Part shown: one piece after another, positions 8,314-16,922 of the stretch
Layout: each line of letters begins with the position of its first letter
Numbering within the stretch: position 1 is the stretch's first letter
From: Oscillatoria princeps RMCB-10
Lineage (GTDB): Bacteria > Cyanobacteriota > Cyanobacteriia > Cyanobacteriales > Oscillatoriaceae
Reading direction: 5' to 3'
Assembly: GCA_019359235.1 (NCBI GenBank)
Contig: JAHHHT010000018.1
Span: 1 to 64,000 of the forward strand
DNA length: 64,000 bases
Program-made: the position numbers and the translations under genes
Notes under the pieces: model-generated
What the model saw: the letters and a program-made list of their open reading frames with translations, nothing else
The model's database searches: none
Told to the model about the DNA's origin: nothing

Positions 8314-8408
8314 ATAGCGGTTTTCAGTTGGATGAAGTACGACCCAGAAACCCGGTTTCTTAAAGAAACCGGGTTTCTGGCTACCTCACAAAGGATGAAA
8401 AACGCTAT
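8314..8408. mobile_element. MITE-like element, copy 2 (ATAGCGG family)
   Basis: Terminal inverted repeats ATAGCGGTTTTCA and TGAAAAACGCTAT flank the central palindrome GAAACCCGGTTTCTT / AAGAAACCGGGTTTC. The layout and length (about 95 bp) match the copies at 4370, 37966 and 48964. Confidence 0.75.
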
Positions 8409-8559
8409 GAAGCCAAGGGTGGGTAAATTAAGGTGGGGTGTGGGCTTGTGGGCAACACCGTGTTAGGGCATTATAGAGAAATACTGTTGAGGGTGCCGGT
8501 TGTGCCTGCGGGCGGAGCCGCACATTTATAGCAGATTCCAACTGAGTGAGGTACAGATA

Positions 8560-8640
8560 TTGAGCCCCCCCTTACCCCCCCTTAAAAAGGGGGGGAAAAG
8601 TAGAGCAACCTTTTTTTAGGGGGGGTGGGGGTATCGAACC
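8560..8640. repeat. C-tract/G-tract palindromic repeat
   Basis: Runs of C, then TTAAAAA, then runs of G form a strong hairpin, followed by a second T/G tract. A close relative (CCCCCCTTAAAAAGGGGGG core) lies at 11620-11653. These are dispersed intergenic repeats that may stop transcription. Confidence 0.6.
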
Positions 8641-8664
8641 GCACTCCACGCAAGTAAAAACTGC

Positions 8665-8670
8665 TATAAT
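8665..8670 (+). promoter_or_regulatory. Candidate -10 box for the dynamin-like gene
   Basis: A TATAAT lies 42 bp before the ATG at 8712. I see no good -35. AAGGAGTAATT at about 8693 could serve as the ribosome binding site, at rather long spacing. Confidence 0.3.
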
Positions 8671-8711
8671 GGTACAGGTAATTTTTCCAAAAAAGGAGTA
8701 ATTAGGCCAGG

Positions 8712-11525
8712 ATGACCCAAATACCGCCGCCATGCCAAAATCTGCGAGAGCAGGTAGACAGTCTGCTGGGACTTTTGAGCCAAGAGCCGTCTTTGAGAGC
8801 GCTAAATACCCCGGCGCTCAGAACCTCTTTCAAAAAGGCGATTGACCCGCGATTCGAGATTGTTTTTGCCGGAACTTTCAGTGCCGGCAAGTCGATGCTG
8901 ATCAATGCTTTGTTAGGGCGAAACCTTCTCTACAGCGATATAGGTCACGCCACCGGCACCGAATGCTACATCGAGTACGCCCAATCGCACCAAGAACGAG
9001 TCGAACTCACATTTTTAAGTGAAGCGGAGATTTTCCAAAAGGCCAAAGCCCTGTGCGACAGCTTGGGGATAGCAGCAGTTGATATCAGAAAGCCAGAAGC
9101 CATTGAAAAGTGCCGGCAAGAGTGCAAAAATAAGATTCAGGCTGCCGGCGGTGAAGCCAGATCGAAGGAAGCAAAGCAAGCCAAGGCGCTGATTCTTTTG
9201 CTAGACGGTTTTCAAGGCAACCGCCAGCACATTCGCCCCACTGAAAACGCTACCTATCAGATGGAAGAGTTGGGTCTTTCCTTCGATCGAGCGGCTGATT
9301 ACGCTCGCTATGGCTCCAACAGCGGCGCTCTCAAACGGATTAAATACTGCCTTCATCACCGGCTCTTGGAAGATGGAAACGTCCTGGTTGACTTGCCAGG
9401 AATTGACGCACCCGTGCAGGAAGATGCCGAGCTGGCTTATCGCAAAGTTCAAGACGAAAGCAGCTCTGCAGTTGTGTGCCTCCTCAAGGCTGACTGTGAG
9501 GGGGTGATGGCACCAGAAGAGACTAGACTCCTGGAAACAATACGCAACAACCCTAGCATCCAAGATCGGGTTTTCTACGTTTTTAACCGCATCGACACAA
9601 CCTGGCGGTTTGCCAAACTTCAACAAAGGCTAGATGAACTCATAGATCGCGACTTCAGCGATACGCCCAGAGGATACTATCTAACCAGCGGTTTGTTGGG
9701 TTTTTTGGGCAGCTTGGTCAAAAATACAGATTCAAGCACCCGCTGGGGACTGGATACCATCTTTAAAGACGAGTTAGGGGCAGAGGGCAATAACACCCCA
9801 CAATTCGTCTTGGCATTCAATGACTACTGTCTTTTTTCCAATAAGCTTCCCCGTGAGAAGTTTCCGAATATTATACGTCATGCCGGCGAACCGGAAAATG
9901 AAACCTATGTGCGGATTCTCCATGAATACAAGTCTGAACTGCTTGACCAGCTGATACAAGACAGCCGCATTCAGGAATTCAGTGAGGCCATCAATAGCTA
10001 TCTGACCGCGAATAAGCGCCCAGAACTCTACGCTCACCTGGCAAAAGAACTCAGCAAACCTTGCTTTAGGCTGTGCGAACATTATCTGGAGGCTCGCCGC
10101 CAGCTAAAAAGCCAACCTGATAATATTCAGGAGACGATCGAGCGGGAGCTGGCACAGGTGAGCCAAGATATACAGGAGGTGGGAGAAGCCTTCTACCAGC
10201 ACATGGAAGCTGAAATTGAGCGAGTGGTGGTGAACAGCTGCCAAGATTTTCAGTACGATTTTGGCTACCTGCAGAAGGAGATGAAACGCCGCCTGGACGA
10301 GCTGATAAAAAACTTCTCTATTTTGGATGCTTTCGGAAGAGTTTGCAGCTATCACCGGCACGTTACAGCTCCCCTGGCGTCGGTTTTGGGTGAGGGATTC
10401 TATAATATAGGCCAGGAGTTAGAAAATGTGTTGGCTGAGGAATCCCAAACATTGGTCGCTCGCTTTTTCCCGCGCCTGGTTAAGCGGGTGCGCAACAAAG
10501 AATACTACCCCAAACTTTGGAATTTGTTAGGGGATGATTGCGGAATTGTGCGCTCCCTTCAGACGGTAGAGAAACAAATAACAGATGGACTCAAGGTTCT
10601 GGTGAGTGCGGAGTGCGTGTTCTATGTCCTGGAAAGCCCCAGCCTTTATACTGAAGATGGGGTGTTCTATTTCTGCGAGCGTCTAGACCTTTACCCGAAA
10701 GAGAAAGTCTGGATGTATCAGTTTCGCGAAACTTTGCGGGAAGCTTCCCTGAGCCGAGATGTGCAGCGCATGGTGAAAGCGGAACCGGCTATCCGCCAAC
10801 TGTTGCAGATTGATTTTGACTCTAAAGTTGACCTGACAGTAAACACGACGTTCCGCCCAAAACTTGTTAAAATGCTGAAAGAGTACCTGCTGTCAGTGGG
10901 GGAGCAGCAGCGCCAACTGATTTGGCAGCAGTCGGATCGGGCCCGCGCCAATCTGCGGCAAGCCATAGAAAACAAGGCTCAGAAGAAAATAGACGAGCGG
11001 AACCGGAACTTGCAAGAAGTTGAGGAAAAGATTGCCGAGTATAACCGAGCGTCTGCCGGCATCAATAGCTGCTTAGAGGCTGTGAAATTAGGGGAGGAAA
11101 AGCTGCCGGCAATATCTGAAGGTGATGCGAGCGGGACAGCAATTGTGATTGCGGAATCCGCTTTCGGTGCCAATTTGCCGGTGCCACCAGGAACCCGCTC
11201 GGGCAAATTCCAGCGCGGACAGCTGGTGGAGGGGACAATTAGTGGCTTCCAGGAGGATGGTATAATTGTGGATGTCAGCGGTACTAAAGGGGTGCTTCAC
11301 ATCAGGCAGGTGAGCCAAGAGAGTGTGGAATCTCTGGAGGAGCTGTTTGAGACTGGTCAGTTGCTGAAGGCGATTTGTACGGGTTTTTATCTAAATGGGA
11401 GCATTTCTCTGTCTACTAAGGTCTTGGAAAAGTATCCCGGAGAAATCCTGAAGGAGATGACCAAGGTGATGGCTGAGGCGGAGGAACGCGCCCCAGAAGC
11501 GGCTCAAAAACTGCTGAGTTCATAA
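8712..11525 (+). CDS. Dynamin-like large GTPase with C-terminal S1 RNA-binding domain
   Basis: A 937-residue protein. The N-terminal GTPase domain has a P-loop GTFSAGKS (about residue 53), a G2-type Thr in GHATGTECYI, G3 DLPGIDAP (about 227) and G4 NRID (about 292). Residues about 440-820 are long helical and coiled-coil rich segments (for example ETIERELAQVSQDIQEV), as in bacterial dynamin-like proteins. Residues about 834-905 form an S1 OB-fold (RGQLVEGTISGFQEDGIIVD ... GTKGVLHIRQVS). Bacterial dynamin-like proteins remodel or repair membranes. An S1 domain is not part of the classic family and suggests RNA or ribosome contact. No strong transmembrane segment is visible. The gene is monocistronic, with repeats on both sides. 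Confidence 0.85.
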   Translation: MTQIPPPCQNLREQVDSLLGLLSQEPSLRALNTPALRTSFKKAIDPRFEIVFAGTFSAGKSMLINALLGRNLLYSDIGHATGTECYIEYAQSHQERVELTFLSEAEIFQKAKALCDSLGIAAVDIRKPEAIEKCRQECKNKIQAAGGEARSKEAKQAKALILLLDGFQGNRQHIRPTENATYQMEELGLSFDRAADYARYGSNSGALKRIKYCLHHRLLEDGNVLVDLPGIDAPVQEDAELAYRKVQDESSSAVVCLLKADCEGVMAPEETRLLETIRNNPSIQDRVFYVFNRIDTTWRFAKLQQRLDELIDRDFSDTPRGYYLTSGLLGFLGSLVKNTDSSTRWGLDTIFKDELGAEGNNTPQFVLAFNDYCLFSNKLPREKFPNIIRHAGEPENETYVRILHEYKSELLDQLIQDSRIQEFSEAINSYLTANKRPELYAHLAKELSKPCFRLCEHYLEARRQLKSQPDNIQETIERELAQVSQDIQEVGEAFYQHMEAEIERVVVNSCQDFQYDFGYLQKEMKRRLDELIKNFSILDAFGRVCSYHRHVTAPLASVLGEGFYNIGQELENVLAEESQTLVARFFPRLVKRVRNKEYYPKLWNLLGDDCGIVRSLQTVEKQITDGLKVLVSAECVFYVLESPSLYTEDGVFYFCERLDLYPKEKVWMYQFRETLREASLSRDVQRMVKAEPAIRQLLQIDFDSKVDLTVNTTFRPKLVKMLKEYLLSVGEQQRQLIWQQSDRARANLRQAIENKAQKKIDERNRNLQEVEEKIAEYNRASAGINSCLEAVKLGEEKLPAISEGDASGTAIVIAESAFGANLPVPPGTRSGKFQRGQLVEGTISGFQEDGIIVDVSGTKGVLHIRQVSQESVESLEELFETGQLLKAICTGFYLNGSISLSTKVLEKYPGEILKEMTKVMAEAEERAPEAAQKLLSS

Positions 11526-11790
11526 GTCTTTAGGAGGTATGGCCAGACGCCACCGGCGTTCGTCTGGGAGGGGTGTGGTTTTAGAATTTCTCCTATAGCG
11601 TGCCTCAATCAGTTTAGATCCCCCCCTACCCCCCCTTAAAAAGGGGGGGGACTTTTGACCCCCTTGTAGGGCGGTGACCACACGGAGACTGCCCCTTGGG
11701 GGGAAGGACGCGCAACGCGAGCCCGCTAGCTTACGGATTTTATTGACAGACAGCCTCTAAAATGTACTTGATATCAACAGAGGATTAGCA
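11526..11790. other. Intergenic region with two dispersed repeats
   Basis: It contains the C-tract/G-tract palindrome (about 11620-11653) and the CACACGGAGACTGCCC repeat (about 11670-11695). TTGACA at 11743-11748 may be the -35 of the next gene; the -10 is unclear. AGAGGA at 11778 is a plausible ribosome binding site. Confidence 0.5.
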
Positions 11791-12357
11791 ATGAGAACCT
11801 CACCCTTAATCGCAGCACTTGGCTGCTTGAGCACCTTATTTATGAGTGCCGCAACTAGCTCTGCCGCACTGGCACAGCAAACCGGCACTCAACTCAGACC
11901 GGCTCAAGTGCAGCTTCTACAGTCTCTCGGCATGAAAATTGCTGTCCCCACTTATATCCCAGCTGGATTTGAGATTACCATCCTGCGGGCGGAAATCCTT
12001 CCGGGCGGTGCCGGCGGCACGCCTCGATATATTATGTTCTACAGAGACTCGAATAATTCCTGCTTTGCGATTGAAGCGACCGGCGGGGCGGGGAGAAACC
12101 CGGAACTGGAATCCAGCTTACCTGTCAACTCTCGGTTTTTTGGCAGCAGTTACAAGCTGAATTACGGGAAGTCCGCAAAAGCGGCCAACTCCCGCAGCTA
12201 TATGTTTTCTGACTGGATGGAAAGGGATGGCAACTTTTATCGGTTTGCCGGCACCTCTGAGGAGGTTACCCCCGCCAGTTCTAAATCGGCTTGCAAGAAC
12301 ATCAGCCCGGAAGAGGCTGTCCGGGTCACGGAGTCGCTAGAATATTTTAATCCTTAA
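11791..12357 (+). CDS. Secreted protein of unknown function
   Basis: A 188-residue protein. It begins with a signal peptide (MRTSPLIAALGCLSTLFMSA), with probable cleavage after ALAQ near residue 29. The mature part starts with a helix (RPAQVQLLQSLGMKIAVPTY) and continues as a predicted beta-rich domain with two Cys residues (NNSCFAIEATGG and SACKNISPEEA) that could form a disulfide. It resembles a cyanobacterial periplasmic family with no assigned role. The ATG has an AGAGGA upstream. Confidence 0.75.
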   Translation: MRTSPLIAALGCLSTLFMSAATSSAALAQQTGTQLRPAQVQLLQSLGMKIAVPTYIPAGFEITILRAEILPGGAGGTPRYIMFYRDSNNSCFAIEATGGAGRNPELESSLPVNSRFFGSSYKLNYGKSAKAANSRSYMFSDWMERDGNFYRFAGTSEEVTPASSKSACKNISPEEAVRVTESLEYFNP

Positions 12358-12385
12358 TGATATAATATTTTGAGACTTAATGATT

Positions 12386-12420
12386 GGGTGCGTTGCGGCT
12401 GACGCCGTAACGCACCCAAC
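12386..12420. terminator. Hairpin repeat (GGTGCGTT...AACGCACC), likely terminator
   Basis: TGGGTGCGTT and AACGCACCCA pair around a short GC-rich inner hairpin, 30 bp after the secreted-protein stop. Related hairpins lie at about 39588-39608 and 47978-48002. Confidence 0.55.
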
Positions 12421-12448
12421 TAGATATCTTAATCAGGTTCAAATTTGC

Positions 12449-13030
12449 ATGCCTCTCGCTCTTTGGCGAACGCCCTTAGCCCGCGCCCTTTATCGCAATC
12501 GCAGCCTCCTGTACGCCCGCTACTTGCAACTGGCGACTGTTGGGAATGACGGCAAACCGGCGAACCGAACTGTTGTTTTTCGCGGCTTTATCGGCGACAC
12601 CAACCAGCTGAAATTCGTCACAGACGCCCGCAGCGAGAAAGCCGGTCAAATTGACAGCAATCCCTGGGGGGAAGCTTGCTGGTATTTTCCGAAAACGCGG
12701 GAGCAATTTCGGATTTCGGGGATGCTGAGCCTGGTGCGAAATACTGAGCCGGACTCAGAACTGCAAAAAGCCCGCCAGAGTGCTTGGCAGGAAATCTCTG
12801 AGGGGGCACGAGCGCAATTTGCTTGGCCAGAGCCGGGTAAACCGAGAGGGGATGCGGGTGCTTTTGCGCTGGTCCCACCGGCAGACACAGAGCCTTTACC
12901 GCATTTTTGCCTGCTGCTGCTTGTGCCGGCAGTTGTGGATCATCTGGAGTTGCGAGGCGATCCCCAAAATCGCTGCATCTACCGGCTCGACAGCGAGGGT
13001 GGTTGGGAAGTCCAACCGGTGAACCCCTGA
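12449..13030 (+). CDS. Pyridoxamine 5'-phosphate oxidase-related FMN-binding protein
   Basis: A 193-residue split-barrel flavoprotein of the Npun_F5749-like group. The N-terminal block (PLALWRTPLARALYRNRSLL) is followed by LQLATVGNDGKPANRTVVFRG, the FMN-phosphate binding strand. The segment VTDARSEKAGQIDSNPWGEA matches the PNPOx core. C-terminal RGDPQNRCIYRL and GGWEVQPVNP match the usual end of the family. These proteins bind FMN, but the substrate of this branch is not known, so vitamin B6 synthesis should not be assumed. The open frame begins at 12380, inside the upstream hairpin; the ATG at 12449 gives the family start. Confidence 0.85.
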   Translation: MPLALWRTPLARALYRNRSLLYARYLQLATVGNDGKPANRTVVFRGFIGDTNQLKFVTDARSEKAGQIDSNPWGEACWYFPKTREQFRISGMLSLVRNTEPDSELQKARQSAWQEISEGARAQFAWPEPGKPRGDAGAFALVPPADTEPLPHFCLLLLVPAVVDHLELRGDPQNRCIYRLDSEGGWEVQPVNP

Positions 13031-13242
13031 CAAGAAATATGTTTTCCCGAAAATCTGCGTTTATCCTTGTACTTCTGCGGTTTAAATAAACGGCAGTCTG
13101 TGAAATCTAGTAATTTTATGAACCGCAGAGGACGCCGAGGCGCAGAGGGAGGATAAGAGAGGCTATAGATAGGGGGTGGGAACGAGGGTTGACAGCAGCA
13201 GGCGATTTACTATGATTAGATAGAGTTGGCCACACATCTCTC

Positions 13243-13845
13243 ATGGCTTACGTCCCGTTACGAAAAGCAGTCGAATTTCTCGGACTGCACCCAAAGACTC
13301 TCAGGAAGTACGCCGATGAAGGCAAAATCAAAAGCATCCGCACGCCATCGGGGCAGCGCCTCTTCGACATCGCAGGGGTGGGAGGGGATTGAGCTCCAGC
13401 TACCACTATTTGCTACTGCCGAGTCAGCTCAGCAAAACAGAAAGACGACCTCTCCCGTCAAGCCGAGTTCATGCCAGAGCGCTACCCCGGAGCCGAAGTC
13501 ATCCAGGATATCGGCTCAGGACTCAACTTTAGGCGAAAAGGACTGCAAGCCTTACTGGTCAGACTTATGCGCGGAGATCAGCTCACAGTTGTGGTTGCCT
13601 GCCGTGACAGGCTGTGCCGGTTTGGATTCGAGCTGTTTGACTTCATGGTCGGGCAAAACGGTGGGCAACTCCTGGTTCTCAGCCAACCTGCTCACTGCCG
13701 GGAATCCGAACTCACATCGGATAGCGAAGCGGGACGCGATAGCGTCCCTCTTCTCGCCATCCTCCATGTCTTCAGCTGCCGCATGCATGGGCGATTGCGA
13801 TACCGCAAGGAAATCTCGAAAGATCCGGATATTCCCAAGCCCTAG
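13243..13845 (+). pseudogene. tnpA: IS607 TnpA serine recombinase, interrupted by an in-frame stop
   Basis: The frame encodes the MerR-like N-terminal domain (MAYVPLRKAVEFLGLHPKTL ... IRTPSGQRLFDI). A TGA stop follows at 13390-13392, and the same frame then continues with the catalytic domain. That part starts ICYCRVSSAKQKDDL with the nucleophilic Ser (YCRVSS) and goes on to ACRDRLCRFGFELFDFMVGQ and HVFSCRMHG. One nonsense change is enough to explain the break. Just before the C-terminal helix (ELTSD-SEAGRDSVP-LLAIL), about ten residues look like an in-frame insertion. They are encoded by a GGGACGCGATAGCGTCCC palindrome. Without readthrough no full TnpA is made; the downstream part could start at the ATG at 13471. 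Confidence 0.85.
13720..13757. repeat. Palindromic repeat inserted within tnpA
   Basis: GCGAAGCGGGACGCGATAGC followed by GTCCC contains the palindrome GGGACGCGATAGCGTCCC. It encodes the extra SEAGRDSVP in the tnpA frame, compared with the usual ELT-DLLSILHVF spacing. Confidence 0.55.
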
Positions 13846-14938
13846 CCAAAGATCACTTTTAAGACAATGGTTTGGCGTGTCCAGACACACCTACAACCAA
13901 ACCATCAAGCACCTCCAAGAGCCAGGCACAAAAGCGAAGTGGATGGCTGTCGCTCCTCTTATCATGGGAGCGCTGCCCGAATGGGCGAAGCCAGTGCCAT
14001 ACCAAATCAAAAAAATCGCCGTCAAGGACGCCTGTACCGCTGTTCGGGAAGCCAAACGAGGCTTTGCAAAAGATGGCCAGTTCCGCAAGTGCAGGTTTCG
14101 CAGCCGCAGGGACAGGCGGCAGACAGTCTTTATCCCAAAGTCTGCAATCAGCGAGCGCGGCATCTATCACACACTTTTGGGAGAGATGCGCCTTGCCGAA
14201 CCACTCCCACCAGATTTCAGCGATGGCCGTTTGACGATGGCCTATGGGGAGTATTACCTGATTTGCTCCCAGGAAGTGCATCCGCACCAGTCCGAAAACC
14301 AAGGGCGGGCGGTTGCCTTAGATCCCGGTGTCCGAACATTCATGACCTTCTTTTCCGAATCGTCCTGTGGCTGGATTGGCAGTGACGCTAACCTGCGAAT
14401 CCAGAAGCTCTGCTTTAAGCTCGACCGCCTTGTCTCAAAAACAGCTTTCGCCAAGTCCGGCCAAAAGCGGCGCTTCAGGAAAGCTGCTGACCGCATCCGC
14501 TGCAAAGTGCAGCACTTGGTCAAAGAGCTGCACCACAAGACGGCCAAGTTCCTCGTCGAAAATTTTGACTTAATCTTCCTGCCCAGCTTTGAGCCGTCTC
14601 AGATGGTGAGCAAGTCTAAGCGAAAAATCAAATCTAAGACTGTGCGCCTGATGCTTACCCTCTCTCACTATGCTTTCAAGAAACACCTGGAGTGGAAAGC
14701 TTGGGAGGCAGGTAAGATCCTCCTATCCGATATCAATGAAGCCTACACCTCTAAGACTGTCTCTTGGACTGGGGAGGTTGTTAAAATCGGCGGGGCGAGA
14801 GTTATTAAGTCCAAAATCGACGGTCGGGTCATGGACAGGGATCTAAACGGTGCTCGCGGGATCTTCCTGCGGGCATTGGTTGATACGCCTTGGCTGAGAG
14901 CTAGACTCCCAGCTTATGTATTTGGTGGCAATTGGTAG
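13766..14938 (+). CDS. tnpB: TnpB, RNA-guided nuclease of IS607 (RuvC type)
   Basis: About 390 residues. The N-terminal OB/REC-like part (RKIRIFPSPSQRSLLRQWFG) is followed by the TnpB core. The RuvC acidic residues seem present: Asp in VALDPGVRTFMTF, Glu in FLPSFEPSQM and Asp in MDRDLNGARGI. TnpB proteins are transposon-encoded RNA-guided DNA nucleases, ancestral to Cas12, which help keep the element at its donor site. The CxxC zinc-ribbon cysteines usual before the last motif are absent, a form seen in cyanobacterial IS607 TnpBs. The start is unsure: the frame is open back to 13226, overlapping tnpA. The ATG at 13766 precedes the conserved region closely. The frame is intact to the stop. Confidence 0.85.
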   Translation: MSSAAACMGDCDTARKSRKIRIFPSPSQRSLLRQWFGVSRHTYNQTIKHLQEPGTKAKWMAVAPLIMGALPEWAKPVPYQIKKIAVKDACTAVREAKRGFAKDGQFRKCRFRSRRDRRQTVFIPKSAISERGIYHTLLGEMRLAEPLPPDFSDGRLTMAYGEYYLICSQEVHPHQSENQGRAVALDPGVRTFMTFFSESSCGWIGSDANLRIQKLCFKLDRLVSKTAFAKSGQKRRFRKAADRIRCKVQHLVKELHHKTAKFLVENFDLIFLPSFEPSQMVSKSKRKIKSKTVRLMLTLSHYAFKKHLEWKAWEAGKILLSDINEAYTSKTVSWTGEVVKIGGARVIKSKIDGRVMDRDLNGARGIFLRALVDTPWLRARLPAYVFGGNW

Positions 14939-14977
14939 CAATTTCCAGCAAAAATGTATCGGTATATGTGTGACCGG

Positions 14978-15769
14978 CTAGATGCCAGCGCCATCTAAGA
15001 AATCCTGAATTTGCTTGTCGCGGATGCGGCACTTGGGGCCGATGTCTGCGGGGGAAGTCGCAGGGGAAGCATCCAAGAGTGCCGGTGCGGTGGGGGCGGG
15101 GCGGTCGAATGGGACAACAGCGGGGACAAGAGCCGGCTGGCGTTTTAGGGTTTGGACTTGTTCTTCGAGGGCCTCAATGCGGTCGAGCAAGGCGCGGATG
15201 GCGTTGGCTTCGGAATCGGGGAGCTGGCCGTGTTCCAGGGGGTTGACGCGGACGCCGGAGCGATATAGAATGCGACCGGGGATACCGACTACGGTGCAGT
15301 CGGAAGGGACATCGCGGAGGACGACGGAACCGGCACCGATGCGGACATTGTTGCCGATGTGGATATTGCCGAGTACCTTGGCACCGGCACCGACGACGAC
15401 ATTTTCGCCGAGGGTGGGGTGACGCTTGCCACTTTCCTTGCCGGTGCCGCCGAGGGTGACTCCCTGGTAGATGAGGGCGTAGTCTCCGACAATGGCGGTT
15501 TCTCCGATGACAACGCCCATGCCGTGGTCAATAAACACGCCCTTGCCGATTGCAGCGCCGGGGTGAATTTCGATGCCGGTCAGGAAGCGAGAAAAGTAGG
15601 AGATCAGGCGGGGGATGAAGGGAATTCCCAGGAGGTGCAGCCTGTGGGCGAGCCGGTGGAACAGCAACGCCTGCAGGCCCGGGTAGCAAAACAGAACCTC
15701 TAGCCAGTTGCGAGCGGCTGGATCGCGGTCGAAGATGATGCGGAAGTCGGCAACAAGAGTATTCAGCAA
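14978..15769 (-). CDS. cysE: Serine O-acetyltransferase
   Basis: This protein acetylates L-serine with acetyl-CoA, the first step to cysteine. The N-terminal helical part (TLVADFRIIFDRDPAARNWL) is followed by a left-handed beta-helix of hexapeptide repeats. Catalytic and CoA-site motifs are seen in IHPGAAIGKGVFIDHGMGVV (catalytic Asp-His) and GVTLGGTGKESGKRHPTLG. After the core there is a longer tail, rich in Ala/Pro, with a coiled-coil stretch (AIRALLDRIEALEEQVQTLK); such a tail is common in cyanobacteria. The start is weakly marked. TTG at 15769 gives the family-like LLNTLVADF start; GTG at 15802 is the alternative. Confidence 0.92.
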   Translation of the reverse strand: MLNTLVADFRIIFDRDPAARNWLEVLFCYPGLQALLFHRLAHRLHLLGIPFIPRLISYFSRFLTGIEIHPGAAIGKGVFIDHGMGVVIGETAIVGDYALIYQGVTLGGTGKESGKRHPTLGENVVVGAGAKVLGNIHIGNNVRIGAGSVVLRDVPSDCTVVGIPGRILYRSGVRVNPLEHGQLPDSEANAIRALLDRIEALEEQVQTLKRQPALVPAVVPFDRPAPTAPALLDASPATSPADIGPKCRIRDKQIQDFLDGAGI

Positions 15770-15927
15770 GGGAGGATACCCACTTTTGGCAAAACAGACC
15801 ACTGATTATTTTACCGCTGTTGCTGCCGGTGCCTGTGTGCCAATCTGCTCTGTTGTGGCGCGTCAAGGAAAGCGGCCCGGAGTTGGAGCGCGTCACGAGG
15901 GCGAGTGTTACAGTGGGTTAAGCTGGG

Positions 15928-16410
15928 TTACGGCTGCACCACGGTCAGCTTGTAATCCACGCTCGGGCCCGGTTCAATGGAGCCAACCCAGACGCTGTAT
16001 GGACCGGCTTTCCAGTCAGAGTCTTCAATGCTGGCATCTTTATTCTTGCCGGTATCGTCGCCGCAGCGAACAACTCCGCCGGGCCCAATGATGGCCAGGG
16101 TTGTGTCTTTACGTTTGCTGTCAACTTGGACTCTCAGGCGAGGGAAGTCTTTCTCCAAGACGAGAACCAAATCGGGGGCGCTGTCAGCAAAGCCCAAACA
16201 GGGGTTGCCGTGGCGATCTCTGTTGGCCACAATGGCAGGCAGGGATGTGGAGCCACTGGTGTAGCCGGTGACAGCCGCCGCTGAGGGTGGAAAGCCCGGT
16301 GCGAGGCTGAGCTTACCAAAAATTGGCTTTTCTGCAAGAGCCGGTATGGCGCTCACTGCCGTCACCGCAGCCAGGAAACAGCCGTATTTGAACCGCCGCA
16401 GGGTGCGCAT
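15928..16410 (-). CDS. Secreted protein of unknown function, PPC-like
   Basis: A 160-residue protein with a signal peptide (RRFKYGCFLAAVTAVSAIPA, cleavage after ALA near residue 26). The mature domain contains PGFPPSAAAVTGYTSGSTSL, NRDRHGNPCLGFADSAPDLV, and a C-terminal beta-rich part (TLAIIGPGGVVRCGDDTG ... GPYSVWVGSIEPGPSVDYKL). This pattern is like pre-peptidase C-terminal (PPC)-type domains seen in cyanobacterial periplasmic proteins. Two Cys could pair. Function unknown. Confidence 0.75.
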   Translation of the reverse strand: MRTLRRFKYGCFLAAVTAVSAIPALAEKPIFGKLSLAPGFPPSAAAVTGYTSGSTSLPAIVANRDRHGNPCLGFADSAPDLVLVLEKDFPRLRVQVDSKRKDTTLAIIGPGGVVRCGDDTGKNKDASIEDSDWKAGPYSVWVGSIEPGPSVDYKLTVVQP

Positions 16411-16558
16411 AAATATCCCCCCACTATCTCCTAAAAATCTCAGACGTTTACTTTCTGTCTCCTCTCAGGGGAGAATTCAGAGCGTGCTAATTCAGTGGTA
16501 GCAAGGGATGGCGAGTTCAATGGGGGGTGAGTGACAATTTTATTTCTGCCACACACAC

Positions 16559-16759
16559 TTGATACAGTTTCAACGCCGCGTTTGGGTTTGGGTTGTGAGA
16601 GAGTCTCTGGCGATCTTGACGGTGATGATTTTTGGCGGCTGGCTGCTGATTAAAGCTTTCGTTTTCCTGCCGCTGGACTCGCTCAACTTGTTGGGGCTGC
16701 CAACATGGCTGAGTCTGACCGTTTTATTGGTGGTGTTTTTCTGGTTTTTTGGGGAGTGA
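16559..16759 (+). CDS. Small two-helix membrane protein
   Basis: A 66-residue ORF with two clear hydrophobic helices (about residues 17-35 and 44-63) and an aromatic end (VVFFWFFGE). The first codon is TTG, so the exact start is doubtful; no good ribosome binding site is seen. The tidy PLDSLNLLGLPTWLSLT loop between the helices looks conserved rather than random. Function unknown. Confidence 0.45.
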   Translation: MIQFQRRVWVWVVRESLAILTVMIFGGWLLIKAFVFLPLDSLNLLGLPTWLSLTVLLVVFFWFFGE

Positions 16760-16922
16760 GAGCAAATCCGGACTGTTACTATTTTATGGGCGGGCAAAAA
16801 GGGGAGAATCTTGCAGAGCGCCGAATCGCGTCTTGCGCTCGGTGGCAGGACGCGCTGACGCGCTCGGGGGCGGGGGAGAACTTTTTATCCTTCTTGCTTG
16901 TGGCTTGTTCCTTCCTTCTCGG

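Larger units (their letters stand above)
13195..14975 (+). mobile_element. IS607-family insertion sequence (tnpA-tnpB)
   Basis: It holds a serine-recombinase tnpA carrying a stop codon and an overlapping tnpB. IS607 elements lack terminal inverted repeats and make no target duplication, so the ends given are approximate. The 3' end past tnpB would hold the guide (omega) RNA in a working element. tnpA seems dead, so this copy probably cannot move itself unless helped in trans. Confidence 0.75.

Noticed and set aside
13226-13765. Upstream extension of tnpB in the open frame
   Set aside because: It overlaps tnpA in another frame, and its residues (for example ISAQDSTLGEKDCKP) do not resemble TnpB.
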